A program made the position numbers and the translations under genes. Shown piece after piece: positions 48,200 to 60,065 of a stretch of DNA of 60,065 nucleotides. How positions within the stretch are numbered: position 1 is the first letter of the stretch; every line of letters begins with the position of its first letter. The notes under the pieces are model-generated. The model was not told the DNA's origin and made no database searches. It worked only from the letters and a program-made list of their open reading frames with translations. Source of the DNA: Klebsormidium nitens (lineage: Eukaryota; Streptophyta; Klebsormidiophyceae; Klebsormidiales; Klebsormidiaceae); the NCBI GenBank assembly GCA_000708835.1, contig DF237490.1, positions 1-60,065 on the forward strand, read 5' to 3'.

Positions 48200-49666
48200 T
48201 CAGCATTGCCTGGAGAGCTCCGCTAAGAACTCGCTCACAATCTGCAATAGTTGTGGCTTTGCCGCTTTGACCCTGCTTTTCAACCGATCATGCCCTTGCC
48301 CCGACCCCTCTACCGTGACTTCGTACTCATAATCCTTCTCGTCATGCCCGTTCACAATCTCTGCAATTCTGATCTCCCCTTTAACTTCTTCTCCACCCTC
48401 CGTGCTTGGTTTCGGAACTTGGCCAATCCATTCCATTGTGAGGGTGATATCATATAAAGCCCCGTGCTTTTTGCCCTTTCTGCTTGTCAAATGTACATCC
48501 CCATCCAACCGTTTCAGTTTTGTGACTTTTGCCTGCCCTTCGTGTACGTCGCACTCGACGGGTATATCTCTGACCATCTCCTCCAGTCTTTGTCGGCTCC
48601 ATGTTGTGTAACTTTTCTCCGTCCCTGCTCAAAGGATTTGAAGAGTTAGTTGACATTACTGCTCGCACAAGTTGATCTAAGAAGGCACGATCGTCCACAC
48701 AACGAACAAACTGGAAACTTTCAAGACAGATGTCAGCTCTAAAATAATATTCTGAACACGCAAAAGAGGACACCCACATGTGGCTAAACAGTAATACATG
48801 TTGCTCTTCCGAACGGTCAACTTCGGTTCAAGAAGAAGCTGCGAGCAATGAGTTTATGATGGAATTGTAAGCACCAGACTCAATTCCACGCAAGCAGAGA
48901 GGCAAGTCCATCCTGCAGAGTGATGGAGGGATGTAGTCCCACTTCAAAGAGTGCAGAATGCTGACAGCGGAGGAGCATGTCAAGCTGATCAATCCTTAGC
49001 ATCTCTGTGCAGATGCGTACAAGGCAAGCAGGGCATGTATGAGTCATCAAAAAAGCATGGCAGGGCCTGACAACCAATCCTCTTCTCCAGCATCTTTCAA
49101 AGAAGAAACCAGTCAGTAGCCTCCTCTACTCCCACCAAGGGTCTTTTAACCGCAGCAAACGGCATGATAGGCCCACATTTGGGGTCATGCTGCAAATGGT
49201 AGTTGGATAAACCCTTGGGCACATCAAGAATGATAGTCCTCCACATTCAGACATCCAAAAACCTCAAGTGTGTTTCTCACCCCAACTCCATGTTACATGA
49301 CAGAAAACAATCGAAACCAGGATCTGGCCAGCTTTCAAAGCTAGCACTTTTGAAGCACCGATTGCATAGAGCACTAGCAGAAGAGCAAAATGTTCGATGA
49401 CGCTGCAAATCAAACTTCATAGGGAATAGCGAACTCACTATAAACAGATACTGGAGGCAGCCGCTCAGCACACCAGTAGCTCCATACGCAGATTTACGTG
49501 CGGGCATGTTAGTCGAATGACACAAAGCAAAAAGAGCAGCTTCCAACGGCTCAAAAACTTGCGAGACTTGAAAGCGAGGCTGCTTACAATGCCACCCGTT
49601 CACGTTCCGCCCATCATCACGGTCTGTCACTATCCAGCGCGGATCCCCTTCTCCAACTTTTGCCAT
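48200..49666 (-). CDS. Aha1 N-domain protein (Hsp90 ATPase activator, Hch1-like size)
   Basis: Exons (minus): 49666-49588 and 48624-48200, a phase-1 junction, 167 residues. The first exon ends in NVNGWH and the second supplies the next Trp and TEKSYTTWSRQRLEEM, together giving the hallmark NVNxWHWxE...W...RL of Aha1. The rest (VTKLKRLDGDVHLTSRKGKK, YDITLTMEWIGQV, VKGEIRIAEIVNG, EYEVTVEG) follows the Aha1_N fold, which binds the Hsp90 middle domain and stimulates its ATPase. The protein stops after this domain with a helix (QLLQIVSEFLAELSRQC). No C-terminal AHSA1 domain is encoded downstream, so the layout resembles yeast Hch1 rather than full-length Aha1. Cytosolic by absence of a leader. Confidence 0.85.
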
Positions 49667-50799
49667 CGCTCACTTCCAAGGACCTCTCCTACAGTGTTGA
49701 TGCCTATTGATGTCTATTACCAGGCAACAGATCTGGCCAAGATTTACCAAAACCCTAGATTGACAAGTACAATCTAATGTCAAAGCTCCAGGAGCACAAG
49801 TGATCTAGGATGCAAGTAGCCTGCAAATGCAGCTGGCGTCCTCCAACTTGCACCGTCGGTTCCTCAAAAGGCGGCAGATCCCTCGGATGTCTCCCTGCTG
49901 CAGGGCCAATGGCAGAACTCTGAGCTACCTGACGGCAGTCTTCTCATTCCCCTGTTTCGTCATCTGCAACCTGCTTGGAAGTCGCTGCTCAAACTTATAA
50001 AGGATCGTGCGTCTACGGTAGTCTTTTCAGATTCGTCCGTCTCTGGATTGGAAGTTGGGAACTTGCAGTTTGCAGTCTGCACTTCAAGTTCAAGTTCAAG
50101 TTCAAGTTTGTGCAGCTCAGCTTGCTCGTCCACTGCAAATTTTAGGGTTCTGGATTCGTCCAGACATACTTCATATTACACAACTCTTGTCGAATTAGGG
50201 CGTTACATGTGGCACAGCTCAGACTACCCGGGGGTTCGATTCAACAACAAACGGGCCCCCCTAAATGATTCTAAGCATCACGTGGGATCGCTCCTGGTGC
50301 AACCGCAACATGAGAGCCCTTGAAGTTGCACCTGCATGACATTGAGGGAGAGAACTTCCTACCGGTAACTGGTCTACTACTACCTACCGGTACTTGGTCT
50401 TGAAGGCGCGCGCTCTGACCCAACGCAAACTTTTCGTTGAGCACTGATTCAGCATGGGATGTGGGAGGGTGTTGATGGCGCCAAGCAACACACGCAGAAG
50501 GTTGTTGCCATCATTGGTAGTACATGCAGTCCTAGATTGATTTCTGAATCAAGCCAGTTGCTCATGAAGAGGCGAAGGCCTATGCTCTCAGGAATATAGG
50601 AGAAACCCTAATGTTGGCCGCCGGTGGACTGCTCTGGGAGGATTGTGCAGTCTCATAGCATCCATCAATAGTAGGAGTAGTCCCTTTGTGAGGTTCTTGC
50701 CAAAGCCCTGCTGCGCCTGCGCGTAAGATCAAAAGTGAAGGGGGACGCCTAAGTAGTCTGGTTTGGGCCCCAGGCCGGTGCGACAGCAGGGTTGTCAAG
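49667..50799. promoter_or_regulatory. Divergent intergenic region between the Aha1-domain gene and LMBD2
   Basis: Both genes start outward from this 1.1-kb segment. A plus-strand CTTATAAAGG near 49994-50003 is a possible TATA box, about 800 bp before the LMBD2 ATG. A short TTCAAG microsatellite (about five units, 50083-50109) follows it. Confidence 0.35.
50083..50109. repeat. TTCAAG microsatellite
   Basis: About five uninterrupted TTCAAG units upstream of LMBD2. It lies outside any coding exon. Confidence 0.9.
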
Positions 50800-53700
50800 A
50801 TGTGGACCTTCTACGTGGTTGCCATCATCACAGTTGTGGTGATGGACCTCGTCACACTTTTCCACTACGCTTCCCCTAAGGCTGACTGGATGGTTAAGAC
50901 CGTGGTTGCTTACGCGTGGTTCACAAACCTGTCCATTGTCATCCTGGTACCCATTGATGTCTACACGGTGAGTAATTAATGATCAATGGCACGGGGTATG
51001 CTCGCCGAAGCAAGTATATGATTAAGATGTGGAGTTTTGTGCGGAAGCGATCCGTGCTCTGGGAAGCTGTCCTTTGCTTTTGCTGTCATAGAAGGTTGTA
51101 ATCGCACTCTTGACACGTTGCGCCATGAGATCTCATGGGTGTCATTATTGCGCTTCCCTTGCCGTCTCCAACACAGTGAATGCACGCAAGCCTCCGAAGC
51201 AGCCGTTCGCAGGGAACTATGAATGCCTTCATGTTTACTCTGCAGACCCTACACCACGGGAGGTCTAATGCTGTCTCCATCATGTGGAGCACAGCGTACT
51301 GGAGCGCCCAAGCGTTAACCTGGTGAGGAGATGTAGTGGCGTCATTGGCAGCGGAAGACTTGTGAAGAAGCAAGTCTGACCCTGGTTTCGCTGGCTGACT
51401 CAGCATCGGCAGGTCATTCCTTCCGGCAGTCCTGGCAGTTCTTGTACTCATGAAACACATATGTACACAGACATTGAACATGACAGATCAGCAGACCAAG
51501 AGTCAGCGGGTGGTTGACCTGCGATTGCGGATAGGAGCTTGACAGCGGTAGACAAAACGAGTGGCAGGAATGGATCATGGCAGCTCAACGTGGTCACATG
51601 CTCTGCAGGCTGATCATCCCCACATTTCAGCATTATGAGGACGCTGGGGACTTCACGGTGGCAAGTCGGCTGAAATATAGCGTCCGGCACAACGTGACTT
51701 TCTATGGCAGCGTGGGCGCTGTCGGCTTGGTCGGCCTTGTCCTGCTGATTGCCTCAGGCAAAATGACCCTGTAAGTTTCATCGGGTCCACTGATCGGGAC
51801 GCTGCATACGACAGACCTGTCAGATGTTTGAGCTCAGGACACCAAAGTGATTTCCCAAAAAGAATTTCATTCGTCACAATTGACGATGGAATCGACTCTT
51901 GTTCCTACACAGTCTTTCCTGCACATTCCTGGACCTTAACAGACCTGGCGCCATGGACAGCCTCAAGCTCCTATTTGGATCGAGTGAAGGGCAGCCAACT
52001 GTAAAACAGCCTGCCCTGCCGCTTGCACAACGCCAGACTTGAGATCCTAGTTTGATTGACCTCTCATCAAGCACATGTTATTGCAGGAGCGGCATCCAGG
52101 GCTACGCGATAGCAGCGTCGAACACTTTCGGTCTGGTCACGGGAGGTCTCCTTCTGGCGTACGGTCTGGTGGAGCTCCCCCGGGGGCTGTGGAGGCATGC
52201 GGACCTGAACTTGAGGCAGCGGTGGCTGGCGCACAAAGTGGGCCGGATAGCAGAGAAGCTGGACGAGGCGCATGGGGAGTTATCAACGGCAATTGTGGTA
52301 AGCGAACAATCCTCGTCGTTTTATTGGGCAGGGTGGCTCGTCTTGCAAAGGCAACTGAAGCTCCACGAGGCCCTTGGGAGCTGTGGACAGCAATATGGGT
52401 GAGGGAGCGGATGCAACATGGACACCGCTGGATTGCAATTGGCGCTCCGCCGGAGGGGCAGCTCGTCATTCAGAAGCTGACAACGGGCTCTTTATCAATC
52501 GAAACATTGTACCACAGTCGGAATGTTGCTTGGTGCGCAATCAGCGCTCCCACACTCTGGAGTCAGATCATGCTAGGTACATCGTTGATGCTTTCGAAAC
52601 GTGATGACTCGAGCTAAGAATTTTCGTTGTTCCTGTGTATGTGCTCAGATTGCTCAGGCAACGTCAAATCAGATGTCGCGGCGGGATCCGCTACGGCCGT
52701 ACATGGATATGATTGACACGATGGCAGCGGAGGACCCCACTTTCAAACCCACGGGGGGCCGGATCGGAGAGAACGACATGGACTACGACATGAGCATAAA
52801 GACTCTGGCGTCCCTGCGGAAGCGGCTGAGGAATGCGAAGGAGCAGTACTACCGGTACAAGAGGTGAGGATTCCGAACTCATTGATACCCCGGTCGAATC
52901 TCGGCAGGGGCTCGTAGGGGTGAGGTTTGCAGGAGTTGCAAGCGAGGGGTTTGGTTTTCGAAAGCACTTTCTCCTCCGTTTCGTTGTCAGTTTTATCGAC
53001 CCACTTCTACGAGCGACACATTTTCGCAGTGACTCAGAAAGCATCCAGCGATATCAAACTCGCAGATCGTGAGTGTCCCCCATGCTTGTATTCTTAGTCG
53101 CGCCCTCTCGTTCCTGGATCGACGGTCAAACGAGCGGCCTATGACTAGCGAGGACACTGAAGTCTCTGCATGCCGGTTGCCAGTGCAATCCTTCTGTCAG
53201 CAAACAGATCCTCGAGTAGCACTGTGATTCTCCATCCTCTAATCAGCGAAACTTCGCAAAGCCCGCGTGACGTCAGTCCTTTGCCCGCAGTGAGTACGCG
53301 GCGATTGTGTGGGCGGCCCTCGAGCTGGAGGACACCATGAAGAACGCGGCTTCGGGGAAGGCGAACGATTACAAGTTCGTCTCGACGATCCGGCCCACTC
53401 GGACAGGGCAGTTTGCGGACCTCATAAACCGAGCAGGTAGGCAGTACAATCCTTGCTTTGGTTCTTGGTGGTCTCGACAGCATGTGTGAGAAAAAGGCGG
53501 GCTGCGCCGGACAACTCATATTGTCAAGTCGAGGCGCCATCGAACTGCAATCGGGGTTCAACACGACGAAGTTCACTGCCGAAAGGCATTGCGAGCCTGC
53601 TCGAGCGTTTGGCTTAGGTCGTCCAGGGCTCGCTACGCCCTACGTTTAGCGAACCGTTTTTTTCAGCGAAGGGTCGTCAAAGCCATCTTGCGTCCTTTGT

Positions 53701-56700
53701 GCACTTTTGAGCTTTCCATGAGCTTTAGTTCTCTCATACCTCCTTGGTATCGTTTTCGACCCTGGCTGGTTCTCAGTGAGCAAATATATTGAATTCACAG
53801 CTGTCTGCCCATAGCTGCAAGTGGTTTCATAAGTTGACATCAATTGTTGCGGAGCTGCAGTCGCTTAGCCCGGCTTGCTTGAGAGTTTTTGCAAGTCGAA
53901 TCCAGAAAGCTGACCACCATTTGCAAAGCATACTCGGTCAGCTTTCTGGATTCGATTTGCAATGACGCACGCAGAATCGTGCGTCATTGCAAATCCCTTC
54001 CAGCCAAGCACCGAACTCTCTTCAGAAAAGAGCCCTCAGCTCATCTCGAATCTGCGGAATCCGTTCTATTGCAGAGTGGCTGTGGCGGTGCGTCCTGCGG
54101 TCGGTCACGGTGCAGCTGATGGCGGCGCTGCTGATCATGGTATCGCTTGCGCTCATCTTCGCGGAGGCGACCATTATTACGGACGGCAAGCCGGACCTGT
54201 CCGTGTTCAGCCTCCTGATCAAATCGGCCGGAGACAACGAGTCACTCGTCCAGGTGACATGCTCGTCTCGCATCTTTCTTCGTATTTTTTGGGTCGAGTC
54301 ATTTTGTGAGGGCAAAGGATTTGAGCTGTGGCTGGGTCGAAGCCTCATGATGAAGTCGGCATGCAACAAGGAGACACTTCCAGGTGATGTCAACATGCTT
54401 GACGCGCGCCCGCTTTCATTGTTTGGTTCTCGTTATGATTTGAGGGCAGAAAACCCGAGCTGTGGATGGGTCAAACCTGTGACATCTTTAAGACAGGCTG
54501 ACGGTGTGTTTCAGAAAGGTGGAAGTCTCTGAGCATAAGTAAGCACCGAGCTAGCCTCCGAGATAGCAGGTGCTGTCTTATGGTGGAGCATCTTGGTTGG
54601 TCCGGACCTAACAGGAAGACTGGCTTCGCTTTTGCGTTCTGCCGCAAAGGTGCCGGATTCTGCTTCCGAGCGAGCGTTCTTTCGGGACAGAACGTTACTA
54701 TCTCAAGACACAAGCACTCTGGCGGCGTGTCGGTCTCGTTCCTTGCTTGCGCACTCGTCGAGCTGCCAAGCTGAGCTAAAATGACTTTGGCACACTAGCT
54801 GCTCTGCTCTCCGGCCCCTTCTTTGAAATGTTTTTCGAGCTTGGCCTAGGCACGTCAGCTCCCTGTTCAAATCATCCTTGTTCTCTCATGACTGCGGTCG
54901 GAGAATAAAAAAAGCAAGAAGAAACCATACAAGAGATAAAACCTCCTGAACCTCTCAGCCAGCGTTCCGCAGATCTTCACGTTCGTCCCCCTGGTGTACA
55001 TCTGCGTCTGCACCTACTTCTCCGTCTTCAAGCTGGGCATGTTCAGCTTCTACTACCTCGTGCCCAAGCACACCGACGCCGTCAGCCTCCTCGTCAACGC
55101 GTCGTAAGTCTTCGACTTGCCACGCAAGCACCGAAGAGAGTCCCTGGTTATCGTCAAGATTCTAAAGATCTGAGCCGTCAGAATACACCCGATTTATCGA
55201 CAGGAGAGCTGACGAATTTCTCCAGCTGTGCCACAAGTGTTCGCATGCTCGATGCTGAGTATCTTTATACTCCCAGCTCTAGAGCTCAGCAATTGTTTAC
55301 TGTTTTGACATTTGCTTATATCGCAGAACCTGCGGTTGCTCATTTGCTTTTAGACGGCGCAATCAAGCCAAAGCTTTTCGTCAGAGGAGATGAAGATGAG
55401 CATTGTGCAGGCATCCTCACCCGCACTTTTGTCCCGTACTGCAGCCTCACCTGCCGCTTTGCCGCCCCAATGTCGTACAACTTCTTGCATCTCATCCACG
55501 TCGGAAACACTGTCTTTGACCAGGTGAGCTTGATATACCACCCCGATGCAAGGAAGTTTTCTGGTGGGATACGTGAGTCCACATCACTATGCTCGTTGCA
55601 CAGAATGAAGACGGAGCTTGTTCACACCTTACCCTGTACCGATTATCCAGACGCTTACACAAGCACAAAAAGAGAGGAGCGGTCTGTGTACAAAGAACGA
55701 ACCGAGCAAAGCGTTGTCTTGGCTTTTAGAGTCTGGGCACACCAACAACCCTTGGAAATACACACCCTAAAATCCCTCCTGGGAAATAGCGTAGAACCCT
55801 AGGAGATACAAACCCCTGATTTTATTGACCAAAAACAGCTCAAAGACGCGACCCCATGTGGCGTGCAGCAACCGTGTCGATAGCAACGTCTTTCTGACAA
55901 GCCCCAACAGCTTAACAGCCAGGATAAAATCACCCGTGACTATCTACATACCTTCACCTCTGAAATGAGTTCCCAAGCTTTCTTTGCCGTGCAGAAAATG
56001 GGGCAGATGGGCAACATCCCGGTGCTGGGCGACGAGTTCAACACGTACTTCCCGTTCCTCATGGTCGCCTTCTCGTCCATGATCGCCGCCAACGTGTTCA
56101 ACCGCTTCCTCGACCTCTTCGGCGGCTCCAAGCGCTTCCACTTTGACGACGAGGACCGGTCCGACGACTTCACTGCGTCTGGAAACATCATCCTGCGGAA
56201 AGGTAAAGCGCTTCCGGAAAGCATCCTTCAAAAGGCGGCCTTTTGCATTTCGCCAAAGTGCGCAAAGGGTGATAGGTTTCAGAGCCGTCACTTTACAAAC
56301 AGCTTGGTCAACAAGGGGAATGAAAGTCGTTACCTCTTGAGAAGGTTATAGACACTCGTAGAGACGTCTTCACTGCTTTCAAGCTTCCCGTGGTCTTTCA
56401 GGAAGACCTTATCAGGCACTATTGCACAGGTTGCGTCCGCTGTGTGACCCTTCTAAATTTACGTTTCACTTTATCATTGATCTTGGGCAGTCTGGTTTGG
56501 CTATCATTGCGCCTCTCTTATACCGACGAGACCATAAACACCAGTACTTCTTATCAGTCGAGCCCGTTATCGGTATAGCAATTATTGCCTGAAAAGCTCA
56601 CTGAGCGTTTTTCTCTTCGTGTTGTCAGAGCGTGCGTCGCTGGAGCGGGGCATGACGGTGGGCGAGAGCGTGATGCCCCTGGCGCGCAGCATGGCAAACG

Positions 56701-58344
56701 GTGACGTGGAAGCAGGCACAGCGGCCCCCGCATCCAAGTCGCCCCCTCGCAAGAAGGTCAGTTCCGCCGTCTTAACGTTTGGTCGCCATAAGCGGTACAA
56801 TAATTCATCGCGGTTTTTGCGATAGGACTGGGGACAGGCTCTGCAGTCGCAACGGATGGAGCTAGTAACCGTTTCGATCTGTGTAAGCAGACCGACAGCC
56901 AATTGTAGCTCGATCAGTGATTTGCCAGCTGTAGGCTTGAGCTTCTTCCTTGAAACTGACGACTGACTCCGCACTCACAAGCTACAGAGACAGTGGCGAT
57001 TCTTGAGGGAAGAAAATCGATGCGACAACTGCTTTACCTTATGAAGAGATTGAAGAGATTGATTTCCGAAGGCCTGGGTTGATCCGAATCATTAACCCGC
57101 CCTTCACTCACCACCACGTTTTCTCTCTACGTCTTCAGAGCGCCTCAAAGTCCATCTCCCCGTCCCCTTCCACCTCCCTCCTCCAAAACCCGACCCTCAC
57201 GCCCCCCCGCGACACCCAAAACCCGAGGCGGTACGTACCCCCCAGTCAACGGCCGGAGGGAGGCCCCGGGCGGCCTGGCAGTAGGGGCAACAGCAGGCCT
57301 ACGAGCCCGGGGGGAAATGGCCGACCGCCACTTCCGGGCAGACCGAACGCTTCGCCTGCCCGGGAGATGCAAGACGTAGTCGGGGGGCCGGCGGGGGCGC
57401 TGGGGGCGAGCATGGCGTCGCGGTGGGGCAACTTCAAGGGCAGCCTCACGAAAGGGATTGACCAGGTAAGGAGAAGGGTATGTGACATGCACAGGAAGGG
57501 TGCGGTTATGGACCAGGGCGTTGCGTTTTGTCGGACCGCTGCCTGAGAAGCGGCTCATCTGCTTGCCAGTGACCGTTTTTATAGCGAGGCCGCGTAGAGT
57601 ATTGTTCGTCGTGGATATTGGCAGACCTGTTGCCAGACCGTGCTCTTTTAAGCATACTTCTTGAAAGCCCTCTATCGGGGTCTACAAGCCTCGACGCTTC
57701 GAATAATCTAGGCAGTGTCGAGAAGATGGTTGTGAAAAGGAAACTGACACCTGTCCGTTGGTCGTTCGGCAGATGGGTTCCGGCCTGTCTACGGTGGCCG
57801 AGAAGCTGCGGGCGAGTCGCGAGCGGATGCAAGGGAAGCTTCCGGAAACGCAGCAGCAGGCGCAGCCACTGACGACGTCGGCACGGCCAGCGAGTCCCGC
57901 AGCCACCTTGGATAACATCTTTGCGGGGCTCGGCGCACGCACAAGTGAGCATCTTCGCAAGACTCAACCGGGAATCTGCTGATGCCACGTGCTTCACGTC
58001 ACGTCAGATCGGTGAAGGAGTCTCTGAAGAAGCTGCTCTTTGCTCAGCGTGTCAGGCTTTGTGGACTAGAGGAACTGACGGTCCCTTGACAATTGTTGAA
58101 TGTATTATCCACCTTTTCGAAAAGTACCCGAGTCAGAAACAGCTTGTTGAATTTAGTTGCTTTTGAGAACAGTGGGGAGCAGTCGAAGAGTCGAAAATCT
58201 GCAAGCGGCCACTGTAATAGCAGATTCCGATGCTCATTGACATCTGCCCTTACGATTTGGATGCTTATTATTGTTGCAGCTGTTGAGGACGAGGAGGATG
58301 ACGTCAACCTTCTTGACAAGTCGAAGCCCCGTTCCGGATGGTAG
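50800..58344 (+). CDS. LMBR1 domain-containing protein 2 homologue, multi-pass membrane protein
   Basis: Exons: 50800-50967, 51246-51322, 51609-51770, 52087-52297, 52649-52863, 53291-53436, 54075-54253, 54973-55103, 55445-55523, 55995-56202, 56629-56756, 57139-57465, 57773-57944, 58280-58344; phases agree, 755 residues, normal for plant LMBD2. Family features are the start MWTFYVVAI, then YAWFTNLSIVILVPIDVY, FQHYEDAGDFTV, SNTFGLVTGGLLLAYGLVELPRGLW, a soluble coiled segment with RRDPLRPYMDMID, YICVCTYFSVFKLGMFSFYY, and AAPMSYNFLHLIH followed by FPFLMVAFSSMIAANVFNRF, implying about nine membrane spans. The C-terminal 230 residues are Pro/Ser/Gly-rich and cytosolic in look, with an acidic end. 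LMBR1 family members are receptor-like; LMBD2 proteins have been linked to GPCR signalling. Two acceptors nine bases apart (52649 or 52658) are possible for exon 5. Confidence 0.92.
53896..53995. repeat. Two adjacent perfect hairpins in an LMBD2 intron
   Basis: Arms 53896-53915 and 53936-53955 (TCGAATCCAGAAAGCTGACC and its complement) are perfect over 20 bp with a 20-base loop. Arms 53954-53971 and 53978-53995 (GATTTGCAATGACGCACG and its complement) are perfect over 18 bp with a 6-base loop. They overlap by two bases and lie between exons 6 and 7. Confidence 0.95.
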
Positions 58345-60065
58345 AGCACACTGAGCACGGAGCTATGGTTTTGTAGACGGGCACTCTTACAGCCAATGTC
58401 GTATCTTGAGTTACAGATTAATCATGTACCATGTGAATCTCTAGTCTAGGGTCTAGACAGAATTAGGAGACTGTTGACGTACGTAGAAGATCTTGGTTAC
58501 TCTGAATAGTACTGACGTGTTCCTGTAACGTGCTATTGATCGCCGTTAAGCTGTTTACGGCGGTCAGCTTTCAAGCACAACATTTGAGCCGGGAAAATTT
58601 GCCTCGTTATTCGAGTCGAAGATGAAAAGCTCCGGCCACTGGCAGTCACGATTCCGCCATGTTTGCGCCTTCATATCCGTTCAACTATAAGACTGGTGCA
58701 CTTCCTGTTCAGGACCTGATTGATGCATCCGACCATGTCGGACGAAAATGGCTGCTTGTTATTTAAGTTGGTGGACAGGCACTGCATGATTGAAAGCAGT
58801 TTCGAGTGAGGTATTAATATAGATCTGAGTGCAGCTGGCCCCCGTTAAAGCTACTAAGTGGCACGGAAATCTAGAATAACACATGTATTGATTGCATGCA
58901 CCCTGGATTGCCGGCTCGCGGATCATTCGATCATTAGGCATGCGCGCATATCACTGCAGTGACCTGACAGCTGCCCGCGCCTAGTATAAGCGGACTCAGC
59001 TGCAGCGCCGGCATGTTACTAGCCTTCAAGTTTTGACAGAACGAGCTCTGGTCATTCTTGTCGATCAGAGACGACAAACATTTCATCTCGTGAAGCATGC
59101 CAGGCAGCTTGACGCAAACTTGGTTAGTATGTGCTAGCTTCGATAGTGCACATACTGCATCAGCGCATGCTGACGAGCGCGCTTCATTCCGACGGCTCGG
59201 GCCCGCCGGTCAGGCTACTTGGTACACGCCGATGCTGATTATATCTTGAGAACCACGGGCTCGCGACGACTCGTTTAGTAGTGCGCATACCAAGCTATCT
59301 TGGTAAAACAAGTGCAAGGCTGTCTAGGCATTCGTTGCTACTCACACTCGAGCGCGCCCCCAGCAAACAAGACAGCATTACGACAAAAAGACGACCAAAA
59401 AGCAGGCAAACTTCGCGGCCGGCAAAGTGGGGGCAAAGTCTAGTAGAAATGATCAAGTCTGCCCAAAACACTTCAGATTGGATGTTTTGGTGGGTGTTGC
59501 CTATATCGTACCTCGCGCACAAATGGGCGTGCTCACGGTTGAGTTGATTGGAACCTTTGCTGACGTCCGACGGTCGACGTCATACTTGTCCGTGCTCGGA
59601 AAAACAACAGACAACCGATTCAAGATCGTCACGTGGGGAAGCGGGCCCGGCCAAGCGGTACTTATACAAAGATTCCAAGAAAGATGATAATAAGCCAAGA
59701 TGATGATATAAGCTCCGACTAAGACTAAGTTATCCCTAACCCAAAAGTTACCTAGCTGCTCCGCACTCATACCCACCCTAACCACGAAAGCAACTGTACC
59801 TGCTACCCGTCCCAATACGTTTACCTCATGATCATTGTCTCGGCTTACTGTTATCTTACTTGAGTTCAATTCTTATACACCCTCTGGCCGGGGAGGTTGA
59901 CGCCACCTGGCAGGCATGTAAAACCCTGTTGCTTCGGCTGGTGTCGCGACCATACTATTCGGGTATTAGAAAATAGTGACATTGAATTCAGAATCAAAAG
60001 GGTCAATTGAAGCGGCGCTGAACAGAGTCGACTCGGGGTGAGAGAGATACGGGCTGGAGAGACGA
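58345..60065. other. 3' flank of LMBD2 and gene-free end of the window
   Basis: No exon with family signal or good splice borders was found. Part (59500-59900) is low in stops on the minus strand and has TATAAGTACCGC-like words, but nothing ties it to a known element. Palindrome-rich text (GCATGC, CACTGCAGTG) occurs near 58940-58965. Confidence 0.4.

Noticed and set aside
50220-50260. GGGTTCGATTC resembling a tRNA T-loop/B-box
   Set aside because: No matching A-box, anticodon arm or acceptor stem can be drawn around it.
59501-59869. 122-codon minus-strand open frame, considered as LTR or retroelement
   Set aside because: No primer-binding site, paired LTR, protease or reverse transcriptase motif is present in the window.

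Overview
The window looks like a piece of nuclear genome from a streptophyte green alga. Every confident gene is split by many short to medium GT-AG introns. Splice phases match across nearly every junction, intergenic DNA is moderately GC-rich, and two proteins carry plastid-type leaders. Plant-type families are present (plastid FolD, a plant-type triple RanBP2 zinc-finger protein, LMBD2). A Klebsormidium-like charophyte would fit, but that is inference, not something I could search. A run of about 549 N shows it is a draft assembly.

Layout. 1-1763: no gene I can support, but a roughly 600-bp element with terminal inverted repeats. 1764-17978 (minus): one very large gene of about 22 exons and about 1,860 codons. 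It has a basic, probably nuclear N-terminal tail, a divergent dynamin/SLIP-GC-like GTPase region and a C-terminal OTU fold whose catalytic Cys and His are both replaced. Its introns hold several decayed copies of its own exon edges. 18781-23067 (plus): an 11-exon protein of unknown function, divergent from the giant gene. 24225-28666 (minus): plastid bifunctional methylene-THF dehydrogenase/cyclohydrolase (FolD), with the N gap inside intron 1. 29325-29871 (plus): a small MYND zinc-finger gene with an apparent one-base frameshift. 32355-35807 (minus): a three-finger RanBP2-type zinc-finger protein with a low-complexity linker. 38097-40638 (minus): a tentative, incomplete gene. 41197-44654 (minus): a 7-exon, probably plastid-targeted protein of no family I recognise, with a TATA box. 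48200-49666 (minus): a stand-alone Aha1 N-domain cochaperone, Hch1-like in layout. 50800-58344 (plus): a 14-exon LMBR1-domain protein 2 (LMBD2) membrane protein.

The genes do not form an operon or an obvious pathway; this is ordinary eukaryotic gene neighbourhood. The most unusual object is the giant GTPase/pseudo-OTU gene, followed by the unknown plastid protein, the frameshifted MYND gene and a pair of perfect hairpins in an LMBD2 intron. All exon models were built by hand from splice consensus, phase agreement and protein family resemblance, without alignments or transcripts.
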